A stretch of DNA of 64,000 nt from Streptomyces sp. NRRL F-5135 (GCF_000719775.1 NZ_JOHR01000004.1:1-64000), one strand, 5' to 3'. Numbered from the stretch's first letter, positions 49,990 to 58,810 are shown. Translations and numbers: made by a program. The notes: generated by a model from the sequence alone, not told the origin.

Positions 49990-51006
49990 TCAGGGGCCGA
50001 GGCGGTCCGGACGCGCGCGGGGGACGCGTCGGGGCAGCGTGGCCGACGGCGCGGGGGGCGGGGACTGCTCGGTGGGGATCAGCCGTGGGGCCGTGCTCGG
50101 TCTGCCGGCCGGCCGGGCGCCCTCCCACTGGAGGAGCTCGAGGTCGTTCATGCGGATCAGATCCACCATGACACCGAACAGCCCCCGGCCCAGGACGAAC
50201 GCGAGATCCCGTGGGGTGCGGCGGCCGTTGGCCGCCGTGAGGAGCGACTGGTAGCGGCGGGGCAGCCGGCCGGCCGCCCGTTCCGCCTGGGACGAGGGCC
50301 GCGTCCTGGCCCGGGCCAGCTCGGCCGCCGGGCCCCACAGCCGGGACACCATCGCGAGGCGGCGCGTGGTCTCCTCGGCCGCGGCCCGGGGCTCGATCCC
50401 GGGCCCGCACCGCAGTACGGGGGACGGTTCGGCGGTCTCCCACTCGGCCGTCCGGCCCAGCGACAGCGCGAACGCGCCCTCGAACACCGTGGCGGCGCAC
50501 AGGACTTCCAGCTCGACGGCCCCGACCAGGCCCTGAGCCACCAGGGTGGCTCCCAGTGCGTCGCCCTCCGCGCCGGTTTCCCGGGCGGTGGCGAGCGCCC
50601 GGGCCCAGCCTTCCTCGTCGATACGGCCCGACTTCAGCAGGGCGGACTCGACGGAGGGCGTACCAGGGCTCTCGATCGCGACGATCAGCCCGTCCCTCAG
50701 ATGAATCGTTCCTCCAGGTGTCCCGGAGACTCGCACGGTGCCGCTGCGCGCTTCCTGGCGCAGCCCCAGCAGCAGCGCGCGGAGGGTGCGCGCGGGGGCG
50801 TCCTGCCGCGGCTCCTGGCCGTCGGGGGCGCGGGGCGCCTCCTGGGCCGTGCCGTCGGGCGAGGGGCGGGGGACGTCCGGCTCACCGAACGGGACACCGG
50901 GAACTCCGGGGCTGCCGATCTGCGCGCGGCCGAGGTTGGCGGTCTCGGGCGGGTGGCCGGCGCCGGTCCCTTCGCCCGTGGTCGCGAGGCGCGGTCCGTC
51001 CGTCAC
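49990..51006 (-). CDS. PATAN (DUF4388)-like domain protein
   Basis: The 338-residue protein has a disordered Pro/Gly-rich start (about 70 residues) and then a PATAN-like domain with TVRVSGTPGGTIHLRDGLIVAIESPGT (shown as one region). Next come SALLKSGRIDEEGWARAL and GLVGAVELEVLCAATVFEGAFALSLG. A C-terminal helical part, LPRRYQSLLTAANGRRTPRD then LGRGLFGVMVDLIRM, is like the winged helix of such proteins. PATAN proteins work with GTPase or response-regulator systems, but I infer that only from family members. GTG at 51006 overlaps the stop of the upstream Roadblock gene (GTGA). Confidence 0.75.
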   Translation of the reverse strand: MTDGPRLATTGEGTGAGHPPETANLGRAQIGSPGVPGVPFGEPDVPRPSPDGTAQEAPRAPDGQEPRQDAPARTLRALLLGLRQEARSGTVRVSGTPGGTIHLRDGLIVAIESPGTPSVESALLKSGRIDEEGWARALATARETGAEGDALGATLVAQGLVGAVELEVLCAATVFEGAFALSLGRTAEWETAEPSPVLRCGPGIEPRAAAEETTRRLAMVSRLWGPAAELARARTRPSSQAERAAGRLPRRYQSLLTAANGRRTPRDLAFVLGRGLFGVMVDLIRMNDLELLQWEGARPAGRPSTAPRLIPTEQSPPPAPSATLPRRVPRARPDRLGP

Positions 51007-51362
51007 GCTGCCAGACCTTCCGCGTGGGCCGTCAACTGGCGTGTCGCCAGGGCGAGGTTGGTCCGGCTCCGGTCCAGTGCGGCGACCAGCAGAAGCGGGT
51101 CCCCGGTTCGCCGGACGGTCTGAACGACGAGATAGCGGCGCGCACTTGTCACTATCACGCTCTCCAGTTCGTTGTCGGCCGCCGCCCGGCCCACCTGATC
51201 GGTGATCAGGGCCGTCAACTCGGCGGTCTCCGCGCCGTCTCCCGCCTCCGGCGCGTCCCCGACGGCGCCGTAGGTGAGTCCCGTGACGCCGTCCACCAGT
51301 GCGGCTCCGGTGAGCCCCGGGGTCTTCAGCAGCTCGGAAAGGGATGCCTCGATGGCTGACAC
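51003..51362 (-). CDS. Roadblock-like protein, upstream of the PATAN gene
   Basis: The 119-residue protein begins VSAIEASLSELLKTPGLTGA and has ALVDGVTGLTYGAVGDAPEAG and YLVVQTVRRTGDPLLLVAALDRSRTNLALA, a divergent Roadblock fold. It is very similar in plan to the divergent gene at 51510 (both end with LALDRKRANLALAR-type segments). GTG at 51362 was chosen because GAAGGGA lies six bases upstream; an in-frame ATG at 51416 is less likely. Its stop overlaps the PATAN gene. The two divergent Roadblock genes may have arisen by duplication. Confidence 0.8.
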   Translation of the reverse strand: MSAIEASLSELLKTPGLTGAALVDGVTGLTYGAVGDAPEAGDGAETAELTALITDQVGRAAADNELESVIVTSARRYLVVQTVRRTGDPLLLVAALDRSRTNLALATRQLTAHAEGLAA

Positions 51363-51509
51363 GTGTATCCCTTCATTTCCAGCCAGTTGACACAGTAGCC
51401 TAGGCGCAACTTGCACTTTGGTGACCGACCTTGGCGACTTTGCTCATGGACTTCTTTCTCTCCGATCTGAGCAAGTGCCGCCGCCAGATCGAGGAAGCAG
51501 GACCATACG

Positions 51510-51875
51510 ATGAATCTGGAGACCGCGCTCAAAGAGGCCATGAGCATAGAAGGCGCCCTCGGTGTCGCGGTGGTCGATTACGAGAGTGGCATGTCCCTGG
51601 GCACGCTGGGCGGCGGCCAGGGGCTCGACCTGGAGGTCGCCGCCGCCGGCAACACCGAGGTCGTACGGGCCAAGGCGCGCACCCTGGCCACCCTCGACAT
51701 CGAGGACACGGTCGAGGACATGCTGATCACGCTCTCCTCCCAGTACCACCTGATCCGCCCGCTGGCCGCCAGCCACGGCTCGCTCTTCCTCTACCTGGCC
51801 CTCGACCGCAAACGGGCCAATCTGGCGCTCGCCCGCCACAGCCTCAAGAAGGTCGAGGGTGCGCTGGAGATCTGA
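51510..51875 (+). CDS. Roadblock-like protein (divergent copy)
   Basis: The 121-residue protein starts MNLETALKEAMSIEGALGVAVVDYE. It continues with IEDTVEDMLITLSSQYHLIRPL and LFLYLALDRKRANLALARHSL, the same plan as the gene at 51003. It is a single domain with no signal or membrane segment. The ATG has AGGA about nine bases before it. It is divergent from the PATAN operon, with about 147 bases between starts, and followed by a hairpin. As part of this cluster it probably acts in a signalling complex; no GTPase is encoded nearby. Confidence 0.8.
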   Translation: MNLETALKEAMSIEGALGVAVVDYESGMSLGTLGGGQGLDLEVAAAGNTEVVRAKARTLATLDIEDTVEDMLITLSSQYHLIRPLAASHGSLFLYLALDRKRANLALARHSLKKVEGALEI

Positions 51876-51901
51876 CCTTCCGCGGGCCGGCGCCGGCCGG
51901 G

Positions 51902-51948
51902 CCTTTCGCCGGCCGGCGCCGAGCGGCCCGGGCCCGTCCGGCGAAAGG
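51902..51948 (+). terminator. hairpin after the divergent Roadblock gene
   Basis: CCTTTCGCCGG (51902-51912) pairs exactly with CCGGCGAAAGG (51938-51948). The 25-base loop can fold further. It starts 27 bases after the stop codon. Confidence 0.65.
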
Positions 51949-51983
51949 TTCCGTCGGCATGGGGAGCCTGGACGCGCGACATT

Positions 51984-52015
51984 AATTTGCGTCCAAGATG
52001 CGTATTATCTAATCT
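51984..52015 (+). promoter_or_regulatory. nsrR promoter with NsrR-like operator; probable leaderless start
   Basis: TTGCGT (51987-51992) and TAATCT (52010-52015) are -35 and -10 hexamers 17 bases apart. The -10 ends six bases before the ATG at 52022, so the transcript is probably leaderless. The 23-base block 51984-52006 is an imperfect inverted repeat of the 11-1-11 type with seven of eleven positions matching. It overlaps the -35, as expected for autorepression. Confidence 0.6.
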
Positions 52016-52021
52016 GCGCGC

Positions 52022-52465
52022 ATGCGCCTCACCAGGTCATCGGATCTGGCGCTGCGGGTGCTCATGGCTCTCGCTGTCGCCCAGGAACCCTCCACGGCGC
52101 GGGAGACCGCCGCCGCCCTGCGAGTGCCGTACTCGCACCTCGCCAAGGTCGTGGCCCGGCTGCGGCGCCTGGGTCTGGTCGAGACCAGACGGGGCCGCGG
52201 TGGCGGGCTGGCCATCACCGGGGCGGGTCGTGAGGTCTCCATCGGGGAACTGATGCGGGAGCTCGAAGGAGTCGGTGATGTCGTGGACTGCGAGGGGGAC
52301 ACCCCCTGTCCGCTGCACGGCGGCTGCAGGCTCCGCGGGGCGCTCCGGCGGGCGCAGGAGGCCTTCTATGCCTCGCTCGATCCGCTCACGGTGGAGAGCC
52401 TGACGGAGTCGCCCACCGGGCCGGTGCTGCTGGGGCTGGTGGGCAGGGGCGGCCGGGCGGGCTGA
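52022..52465 (+). CDS. nsrR: NsrR-type Rrf2 family nitric oxide sensor
   Basis: The 147-residue Rrf2 protein has a winged helix at residues about 5-65. Three cysteines, C90, C96 and C102, lie in DCEGDTPCPLHGGC, with the spacing of the [4Fe-4S] ligands of S. coelicolor NsrR. NO damages the cluster and relieves repression of NO-detoxifying genes. The next gene is hmpA, its classic target, 178 bases downstream on the same strand. There is no ribosome site; a -10 element six bases before the ATG indicates a leaderless transcript. An NsrR-like site overlaps its own promoter. Confidence 0.93.
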   Translation: MRLTRSSDLALRVLMALAVAQEPSTARETAAALRVPYSHLAKVVARLRRLGLVETRRGRGGGLAITGAGREVSIGELMRELEGVGDVVDCEGDTPCPLHGGCRLRGALRRAQEAFYASLDPLTVESLTESPTGPVLLGLVGRGGRAG

Positions 52466-52600
52466 CGCCGGCTCGGCCCGCCGCGCCGGTCCTGTCCGTC
52501 GTGCGCGTCGCCGTCGTGCGCGTGGTGTCCATCGTGCGGGGCGCACCCATGGAGCAGGACCGCGTCGCACGAAGCCGTGGGACGCGTGCGCACGCCCATA

Positions 52601-52623
52601 AATGCGAATGTCATATGCCAGTT
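52601..52623 (+). promoter_or_regulatory. candidate NsrR site before hmpA
   Basis: This 23-base block has 11-1-11 dyad symmetry with six of eleven matches. By recollection it closely resembles a reported S. coelicolor hmpA site. It ends 20 bases before the hmpA start codon, where it could block transcription. Confidence 0.5.
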
Positions 52624-52643
52624 CAGGAAGGGGAGGCACCACT

Positions 52644-53885
52644 GTGCTGACCGAGGAGTCCGCCGCCGTCGTCCGCGCCACGCTGCCCGCCGTGGGAGAG
52701 GCCCTGGGCGAGATCACCGAGCGCTTCTACGCGCGGATGTTCGCGGCCCATCCCGAACTGGAGCGCACGCTGTTCAACCGCGCCCACCAGGCCACCGGCG
52801 CACAGCGCGAGGCGCTCGCCGGTGCGATCGCGGCCTTCGCGGGAGCGCTGGTGACCCAGCCGCACCGGTCCCCGGACGCCCTGCTCGGCCGGATCGCCCA
52901 CAAGCACGCCTCGCTCGGCATCAGCGCGGGCCAGTACCGCATCGTGCACGCGCACCTGTTCGCGGCCATCGGGGACGCGCTCGGCGACGCGGTCACCCCG
53001 GAGGTCGCCGCTGCCTGGGACGAGGTGTACTGGCTGATGGCCAACAGCCTCATCCGCGCCGAACGGGACCTCTACGCCCGCCACGGCGTCCTCCTCGGGG
53101 ACACCTGGCGGCCGTGGCGAGTGGTCGGGCGGGTCCAGGAGACCGCCGACGTGATCTCCCTCGAACTCCGGCCGGCCGACGGCGCCGCGGCGCCGGAGTT
53201 CACGGCGGGCCAGTACGTCTCGGTCCGTGTCGAACTGCCCGACGGCGCCCGGCAGATCCGGCAGTACAGCCTCACCGGGACGGCCGGCACGGAGTCCCGC
53301 CGGATCACGGTCAAGCGCGTACCCGCCGGATCCGGTCCCCCCGGTGAGGCGCACCGTGGGGCATCCGGCGAGGCGTCCCCGGCCGGGGAGGTGTCCGGGT
53401 ATCTGCACGACCGGGTCCGCCGAGGCGACGTCGTCGAGCTGTCCGCCCCGTACGGCGATGTCGTCCTCCGCGACACCGGGGCGGCCCTGTTGCTCGCCTC
53501 GGCGGGCATCGGCTGCACGCCGGTGATCGCGATGCTGGAGCAGCTGGTGCGCGACGGACACCGCGGCCCCGTCGTCGTCGTACACGGCGACCGTTCGCCC
53601 GCGGACCACGCGCTGCGCGACGAGCACCTGGCCCTGGTCGGCAAACTCGCCGACGGACAGGCCCACTTCTGGTACGAGGACGGTCGGGGCGCGGCCGTCG
53701 GCGACCGCACCGGGCTGGTGGACCTCGCGGCGATCACGCTCCCGGCCGGCCCCCTCGACGCCTGTCTGTGCGGCCCGTTGCCCTTCATGCGCACGGTGCG
53801 GGAGCGCCTGCGGGACGCCGGAGTGCCCGCCGAGCGCATCCACTACGAGGTGTTCGGCCCGGACCTCTGGCAGGGCCGCGACTGA
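52644..53885 (+). CDS. hmpA: flavohemoglobin (nitric oxide dioxygenase)
   Basis: Hmp oxidises NO to nitrate using O2 and NAD(P)H. The 413-residue protein has a globin domain (residues 1-140; proximal His in IAHKHASLGIS and the family FYARMFAAHPEL). An FAD domain (QYVSVRVELPDG, RQYSLTG) and an NAD domain (ASAGIGCTPVIAML, LCGPLPFM) follow. A Gly/Ala/Ser-rich loop of about 20 residues is inserted in the FAD part after VKRVPAG. The GTG at 52644 has GGGGAGG upstream. It lies after nsrR and carries a candidate NsrR site, so NO should induce it. Confidence 0.95.
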   Translation: MLTEESAAVVRATLPAVGEALGEITERFYARMFAAHPELERTLFNRAHQATGAQREALAGAIAAFAGALVTQPHRSPDALLGRIAHKHASLGISAGQYRIVHAHLFAAIGDALGDAVTPEVAAAWDEVYWLMANSLIRAERDLYARHGVLLGDTWRPWRVVGRVQETADVISLELRPADGAAAPEFTAGQYVSVRVELPDGARQIRQYSLTGTAGTESRRITVKRVPAGSGPPGEAHRGASGEASPAGEVSGYLHDRVRRGDVVELSAPYGDVVLRDTGAALLLASAGIGCTPVIAMLEQLVRDGHRGPVVVVHGDRSPADHALRDEHLALVGKLADGQAHFWYEDGRGAAVGDRTGLVDLAAITLPAGPLDACLCGPLPFMRTVRERLRDAGVPAERIHYEVFGPDLWQGRD

Positions 53886-53945
53886 CCGACGACGCGTCCT
53901 CACGCGGGAATGGGCGAATTCCGGCGTGATCCGTTTCACAGAGGG

Positions 53946-53975
53946 TTGGGGGAACGGGGCGCGCATACGTAGGCT
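53946..53975 (+). promoter_or_regulatory. possible promoter of the small gene at 54082
   Basis: TTGGGG (53946-53951) and TAGGCT (53970-53975) are separated by 18 bases. TAGGCT is a good Streptomyces -10, and the -35 is partial. It would give a leader of about 100 bases. Confidence 0.4.
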
Positions 53976-54081
53976 GACCTGGGGAATGCGTGGCGTGGTT
54001 TACACGTGGACGCCGGTGTTCCCGCTGCCGGCCTCGGCACGGAGGGCGGCTCACCGCCTGACGACCGAAGGACGAAAGAAC

Positions 54082-54261
54082 GTGGCATCGAATCCGCCGA
54101 TCTATGACCAACTGGTGAGGGAGCACGGCGACGTCGTCACCGAGGCCCGCGAGGCCGCCGATCTCACGTCCCGGCAGGCGCGGGACGCGCTGGACTGGAG
54201 CGGACTGCGCTCCCACCACTCCCGGGCGTGGGCCGGTAAGGACGCCCTGAGCTCCGAGTGA
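54082..54261 (+). CDS. small hypothetical protein
   Basis: The 59-residue product starts VASNPPIYDQLVREHGD and continues VVTEAREAADLTSRQARDALDW. It is mostly helical and charged, has no membrane segment and ends in a Ser/His/Lys-rich tail. I do not recognise a family. GTG at 54082 has GAAGGA upstream and its codon use is normal. An ATG 156 bases further upstream in frame would add low-quality sequence. It is monocistronic between hmpA and the convergent ctaD-linked gene. Confidence 0.6.
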   Translation: MASNPPIYDQLVREHGDVVTEAREAADLTSRQARDALDWSGLRSHHSRAWAGKDALSSE

Positions 54262-54413
54262 GCGTGTCATGCGGGGGGCCCGGCACGTTTCCCCGCGTGC
54301 CGGGCCGCCCGCCGCGCGCTGTTCGCCGGTGTCGTGTCCCCGAGGCCCGGAAGCCCCGAGGCGCCGGTCTTCCCCGCCGCTACGGCCATTGCGCCGCCCG
54401 GCCTGACCAGGTG

Positions 54414-54815
54414 TCAGCGGGCGAGGAGCGTCACCGCCGCCAGGAGACCGATCGTCGCGCCGACCGCCGCCACCGTCCACGCCACGCATCGCGCCCTGAG
54501 CCGTGCGTACCGTTCGCCGTACTCCCCGCGCAACGCCAGGGCCCGCTCCCGCACGCGCAGCAGTATCGCCCGGGAGACGGCTGCCCGGTCGGTCACGTAG
54601 ACGCGTTCCACGTCGGCCCGCTGTGCGGATGTCAGCCAGGGCAACTGCGCGGTGAACCGGACCGCCTGACGCCGGATGTCCGCCATCTCCGCGCTCCACA
54701 GGAGATGACCCTCGACCTGGGCGATACCCCGCGCGATGTCCTGGGCAATGCGCCGGTCCACGCTCCGGTCCACGTCCCGGGCGACGCCCCGGGCAATGTC
54801 CTCCTCGGGCTCCAC
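54414..54815 (-). CDS. small helical protein with C-terminal membrane segment, downstream of ctaD
   Basis: The 133-residue protein has an N-terminal charged helix with near-repeats (IARGVARDVDRSVDRR, IAQDIARGIAQ) and a central arginine-rich helix. One hydrophobic segment near the C-terminus reads TVAAVGATIGLLAAVTLLA. It is probably a tail-anchored membrane protein. GTG at 54815 has GGGGGA about five bases upstream. It starts 11 bases after the ctaD stop, so it is in the same transcript. I do not recognise a family; a role in cytochrome oxidase assembly is only a guess. Confidence 0.65.
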   Translation of the reverse strand: MEPEEDIARGVARDVDRSVDRRIAQDIARGIAQVEGHLLWSAEMADIRRQAVRFTAQLPWLTSAQRADVERVYVTDRAAVSRAILLRVRERALALRGEYGERYARLRARCVAWTVAAVGATIGLLAAVTLLAR

Positions 54816-54826
54816 GGACCTCCCCC

Positions 54827-56560
54827 TCAGTCCTCTTGCTTGTCCCCGGGCGCCACGGTCCGGGACGCATGGGGCCTGTTCAGGGCCTCGTCCAACGACC
54901 GGATGTCCGGGTGGTGCAGGTCGAAGGCCGGGGACTCGGAGCGGATCCGCGGCAGCGTGAGGAAGTTGTGCCGAGGCGGCGGGCAGGACGTCGCCCACTC
55001 CAGGGACCTGCCGAAGCCCCACGGATCGTCCTCCTCGACCTGTTTCCCGTACTTCGCCGTTTTCCAGACGTTGTAGAAGAACGGCAGCAACGACAGACCC
55101 AGCACGAACGAGGAAATCGAGGACACGGTGTTGAGCGCGGTGAACCCGTCCGACGCCAGGTAGTCGGCGTACCGCCGGGGCATGCCCTCCGCGCCCAGCC
55201 AGTGCTGGACGAGGAACGTGCCGTGGAAGCCGACGAACAGCGTCCAGAACGTCATCTTCCCGAGCCGCTCGTCCAGCATCTTCCCGGTGAACTTCGGCCA
55301 CCAGAAGTGGAACCCGGCGAACATCGCGAACACCACCGTCCCGAAGACCACGTAGTGGAAGTGCGCCACCACGAAGTACGAGTCCGAGACGTGGAAGTCC
55401 ATCGGCGGCGAGGCCAGGATGATCCCGGTCAGACCGCCGAAGAGGAAGGTGACCAGGAAGCCGACCGACCACAGCATCGGTGTCTCGAAGGACAGCGAGC
55501 CCTTCCACATCGTGCCGATCCAGTTGAAGAACTTCACCCCGGTCGGCACGGCGATCAGGAAGGTCATGAAGGCGAAGAACGGGAGAAGGACACCGCCGGT
55601 GACGAACATGTGATGCGCCCAGACCGTGATGGAGAGCCCCGCGATCGAGATGGTCGCCGCGACCAGGCCGATGTAGCCGAAGACCGGTTTCCGGCTGAAG
55701 GCCGGGATGATCTCCGTGACGATCCCGAAGAACGGCAGGGCGATGATGTAGACCTCCGGATGGCCGAAGAACCAGAAGAGGTGCTGCCAGAGCAGCGCCC
55801 CACCGTTCGCGGCGTTGAACACGTGGGCGCCGAATTTGCGGTCCGCCTCCAGCGCGAACAGCGCGGCGGCCAGCACGGGGAACGCGAACAGCACCAGTAC
55901 GGCCGTCAGCAGCACGTTCCAGGTGAAGATCGGCATGCGGAACATCGTCATGCCCGGCGCGCGCATGCAGACGATCGTGGTGACGAAGTTGACCGCGCCG
56001 AGGATCGTGCCGAAGCCGTTGAAGGACAGGCCCATGATCCACAGGTCGCCGCCGACCCACGGCGAGTGGACCCCGTCCGTCAGCGGGGAGTAGGCGAACC
56101 ACCCGAAGTCGGCCGAGCCGTTCGGTGTGAGAAAGCCGGAGACGACGATGAGCGAGCCGAAGAGGTACAGCCAGTACGCGAAGATGTTCAGCCGGGGGAA
56201 GGCCACGTCCGGCGCGCCGATCTGAAGCGGCATGATCCAGTTCGTGAACCCGGCGAACAGCGGTGTCGCGAACATCAGCAGCATGACCGTGCCGTGCATC
56301 GTGAACGCCTGGTTGAACTGCTCGTTCGAGATGATCTGCGTCCCCGGCCGGGCCAGCTCGGCCCGCATGAAGAGGGCGAGCACACCGCCGAAGACGAAGA
56401 AGCCGAAGGACGTGACCAGGTACATCGTGCCGATCGTCTTGTGATCGGTGGTGGTCAGCCAGGCCACGACGACCTTGCCGGGATGCTTGCGCCGGACCGG
56501 CACCTCGTTCTCGTAAGCGTCGCCGGTCTCGGCCGGCTCTTCCGTGCCAGTCGTCGTCAC
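54827..56560 (-). CDS. ctaD: cytochrome c oxidase subunit I (additional copy)
   Basis: The 577-residue protein is the heme/copper subunit of an aa3-type oxidase. Heme and CuB ligands are visible in [20 protein letters not shown] (His with the cross-linked Tyr), [10 protein letters not shown] and [10 protein letters not shown]. About 12 membrane segments are expected. GTG at 56560 has AAGGAA upstream. The genes for subunits II, III and IV are not here, although Streptomyces normally has them with a ctaD elsewhere. It is therefore probably a second copy that shares those subunits. A small membrane-protein gene follows. Confidence 0.93.
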   Translation of the reverse strand: MTTTGTEEPAETGDAYENEVPVRRKHPGKVVVAWLTTTDHKTIGTMYLVTSFGFFVFGGVLALFMRAELARPGTQIISNEQFNQAFTMHGTVMLLMFATPLFAGFTNWIMPLQIGAPDVAFPRLNIFAYWLYLFGSLIVVSGFLTPNGSADFGWFAYSPLTDGVHSPWVGGDLWIMGLSFNGFGTILGAVNFVTTIVCMRAPGMTMFRMPIFTWNVLLTAVLVLFAFPVLAAALFALEADRKFGAHVFNAANGGALLWQHLFWFFGHPEVYIIALPFFGIVTEIIPAFSRKPVFGYIGLVAATISIAGLSITVWAHHMFVTGGVLLPFFAFMTFLIAVPTGVKFFNWIGTMWKGSLSFETPMLWSVGFLVTFLFGGLTGIILASPPMDFHVSDSYFVVAHFHYVVFGTVVFAMFAGFHFWWPKFTGKMLDERLGKMTFWTLFVGFHGTFLVQHWLGAEGMPRRYADYLASDGFTALNTVSSISSFVLGLSLLPFFYNVWKTAKYGKQVEEDDPWGFGRSLEWATSCPPPRHNFLTLPRIRSESPAFDLHHPDIRSLDEALNRPHASRTVAPGDKQED

Positions 56561-56981
56561 TGGAGGCGTTCCTTCGGTCAGCGGTCGTGGGTGGGTCGGC
56601 AGCAGCATGGCGGTGCATCCACCGGGGCGGTACGACCCGGAATCCCCCGGCGCGTCGCGGTGACGCCGCCCGTACCCGGCAATGAGGCGGTGAATCCGGG
56701 CTCTCGGCGCACCGGAGGGGGCGGAAGAGGTGCCGTCCGGCAACGTCCCCGCGCCACATTCACCCGATCGGGTGGCGGCTCCGTCACCGGACCCGAGCCC
56801 GGTGCGAGGCGCCGTCCCCGCCCGCTCGGCAGGTCCGTCCGGCGGCACGCGGAGTAGGGTGAAAGAGATCGAGAGGACGTGCCGCCGTCGGCCGCCGCGC
56901 CCGGGGCGTTCTCGGGCATACGGGACCGGAGGCAGGCCCTCCAGGAGGCGTGGTCGCCCATGGTCGCGAGTGCTGAGCCGT
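56561..56981. other. intergenic region between ctaD and the NfeD-like gene
   Basis: Both genes point away from this stretch, so it holds two promoters. A TAGGGT sequence at about 56854-56859 could be a -10 for the plus strand. At 56960 an ATG with AGGAGG eleven bases upstream opens a 12-codon frame that overlaps the NfeD-like start. Confidence 0.4.
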
Positions 56982-57203
56982 ATGCGCGCGGCGGATGAGT
57001 CCTCGCAGAGCCCGGTCGGAGCGATCGGCAGGGTCACCGTTCCGATCCCCGCCGACGGGCCCGGTGAGGTGCTGGTATCGGTACGGGGCGGCTCCGAGGC
57101 CTACGCGGCCTGGGCCGACCACCCCATCGGCAGGAACCTTCATGTGATCGTCGTCGACTCCATCTCGGCGCGTTCGGTGATCGTGGAGCCCCTTCCCTCC
57201 TGA
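56982..57203 (+). CDS. NfeD-like small OB-fold protein
   Basis: The 73-residue product begins [18 protein letters not shown] and continues [20 protein letters not shown] and [19 protein letters not shown], which reads like the C-terminal OB fold of NfeD proteins. Those proteins usually pair with flotillin/SPFH proteins, and a flotillin gene follows 110 bases downstream. There is no membrane segment. The ATG at 56982 has a weak site; GTG at 56970 is possible. A 12-codon frame (56960-56998) with a strong AGGAGG overlaps this start and could be a leader. Confidence 0.65.
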   Translation: MRAADESSQSPVGAIGRVTVPIPADGPGEVLVSVRGGSEAYAAWADHPIGRNLHVIVVDSISARSVIVEPLPS

Positions 57204-57313
57204 GGAGCCCCTTCCCCTCCCGGCAGGACGGGTTCCTCTCCGGCAGGACGGGGACCTCACGTACGCCGGGAGCCCCGGAGTACATCAGGAGATCAGTACG
57301 TCAGGAGACCGCA

Positions 57314-58609
57314 ATGCTGTTCTGGCACGTTCCCGCGCCCAACGAGGCGATGCTGATATCCGGCTCCAAACGGCAGGCGAGGGACACCCAGTTCCGGATC
57401 GTCACCGGGCACGGCAGCTTCGTGGTGCCCGTCAAACAGAAGGCCCGCATGCTGTCGCTGGCGCTGCGGGAGGCGGAGATCGTCGAGGAGTGCGTCACCC
57501 AGCAGGGCATCCGCCTCAGGGTGCGGGCGGTGGCGGTGTTCAAGGTCGGGGACGACGCCGTGTCGATCGCCAACGCCGCCCGCCGCTTCCTCACCGAGCA
57601 GGACCGGATGGAGGAACTGGTCGGCCGGATCTTCGCCGGGCACCTGCGGTCCATCGTGGGCGGACTGACGGTCGAGCAGATCATCCGGGAGCGCGACCGG
57701 GTGGCCCAGGAGGTCAAGCAGGGCAGCCACAGCGAGATGGAGAAGCTCGGGATCGTGGTGGACGCCCTCCAGATCCAGGAGATCGAGGACGCCACCGGCT
57801 ACATCAACAACCTCGCGGCCCCGCACGCGGCGGCGGTCGCGAGCCAGGCCCGTATCGCCCAGGCCGGGGCGGACCAGGAAGCCGCGGAGCGGGAGCAGCA
57901 GGCCGCGGCGCTCAAGGCCGAGTACGAGCGGGACACCGCCATCAAACGGGCCGGTTTCCACGCGGAGACCGAGCAGGCGGGCGCCCGCGCCGCCCAGGCG
58001 GGCCCCCTGGCGGAGGCCAGGGCATCCCAGGAGACCATCGAGGAGCAGACGGCGCTGGCCGAGCGCCACGCGCGGCTGGCGGCGCAGCGGCTGGCGGCCG
58101 AGGTCGGCCGGCCGGCGGACGCCGAGGCGTACCGGCAGCGCACCCTGGCCGAGGCGGCCCGCGACCGGGCCAAGTTCGAGGCGGACGGCAACGCCTACGC
58201 GGAGCGCACCCTCGCCCAGGCACAGGCCGACGCCAACGCGGTCCGCGCGGCGTCCCTGAAGGACGGCAACCAGGAGCTCATCGCCGCCAACCGCATCGTG
58301 GAGAACCTGCCGGCGCTCGCCGACTCGGCCGCCCGGGGCATGGCGGACGCGCGGCTGACCGTCCTGAACGGCACCGACGGCGTCAACGGCGTCGCGGCGG
58401 GGCTGGTGGGCCAGGGCATGGCCATCCTCGACGCGATCAGGAGCGGCACGGCCGGGCCCGCGGCCGACGGCCGCAGCGGGTCCGCCGGGCCCACGGCGGA
58501 GCGTGCCACGAAGCGAGCCGCGGAAGACGCCGGGCCGGAGGGCGGGGCCACCCCCGTGCGGCCGTCGGGCGTCGACGGCACCAGCGTGAACGGCCGGCCC
58601 ACTCCCTAG
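57314..58609 (+). CDS. flotillin-like SPFH protein
   Basis: The 431-residue protein has an SPFH domain (residues about 1-170, with APNEAMLISGSKRQARDTQF and LRVRAVAVFKVGDDA). A long Ala/Glu/Gln coiled coil follows (about 185-340, for example REQQAAALKAEYERDTAIKRAG split across residues). It ends in a Gly/Ala tail. Flotillins organise membrane microdomains and signalling proteins. The start MLFWHVPAPNEAM has little hydrophobic anchor, so membrane contact may be peripheral. The ATG has AGGAG about seven bases upstream. It follows the NfeD-like gene, the classic partner. Confidence 0.9.
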   Translation: MLFWHVPAPNEAMLISGSKRQARDTQFRIVTGHGSFVVPVKQKARMLSLALREAEIVEECVTQQGIRLRVRAVAVFKVGDDAVSIANAARRFLTEQDRMEELVGRIFAGHLRSIVGGLTVEQIIRERDRVAQEVKQGSHSEMEKLGIVVDALQIQEIEDATGYINNLAAPHAAAVASQARIAQAGADQEAAEREQQAAALKAEYERDTAIKRAGFHAETEQAGARAAQAGPLAEARASQETIEEQTALAERHARLAAQRLAAEVGRPADAEAYRQRTLAEAARDRAKFEADGNAYAERTLAQAQADANAVRAASLKDGNQELIAANRIVENLPALADSAARGMADARLTVLNGTDGVNGVAAGLVGQGMAILDAIRSGTAGPAADGRSGSAGPTAERATKRAAEDAGPEGGATPVRPSGVDGTSVNGRPTP

Positions 58610-58651
58610 CCGGCCCTCCTCGGCAAACCTTGCCGGTCACGGCACCGGACG

Positions 58652-58810
58652 TCAGCGGCCCCGTGAGGCGACCATCGAGAGTGTGATCAGGACCAGGACC
58701 ACCCATCCGAACCAGAGCCAGCCGTTGCTGCCGAGCGCCGCGGTGTAGCCCGTCACGACGACCAGCGCGCCGACGGTCACCACACCCATCGTCTTCGTGG
58801 ATCCGGACAC
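58652..58810 (-). CDS. small membrane protein (52 residues)
   Basis: A frame starting with GTG at 58810 has a strong GGAGGAGG seven bases upstream and ends in TGA at 58652. It encodes VSGSTKTMGVVTVGALVVVT, then GYTAALGSNGWLWFGWVVLV and a final LITLSMVASRGR. Two hydrophobic segments with a short turn are clear. It lies 63 bases after the CtaG-like gene on the same strand and is probably cotranscribed. It is too short to assign to a family; an accessory role for a membrane complex is plausible. Confidence 0.7.
   Translation of the reverse strand: MSGSTKTMGVVTVGALVVVTGYTAALGSNGWLWFGWVVLVLITLSMVASRGR

Noticed and set aside
49759..51123. Plus-strand frame through the purine tract
   Set aside because: It is antisense to the PATAN and Roadblock genes. 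The purine tract gives a Gly/Arg/Glu-rich peptide without homology.
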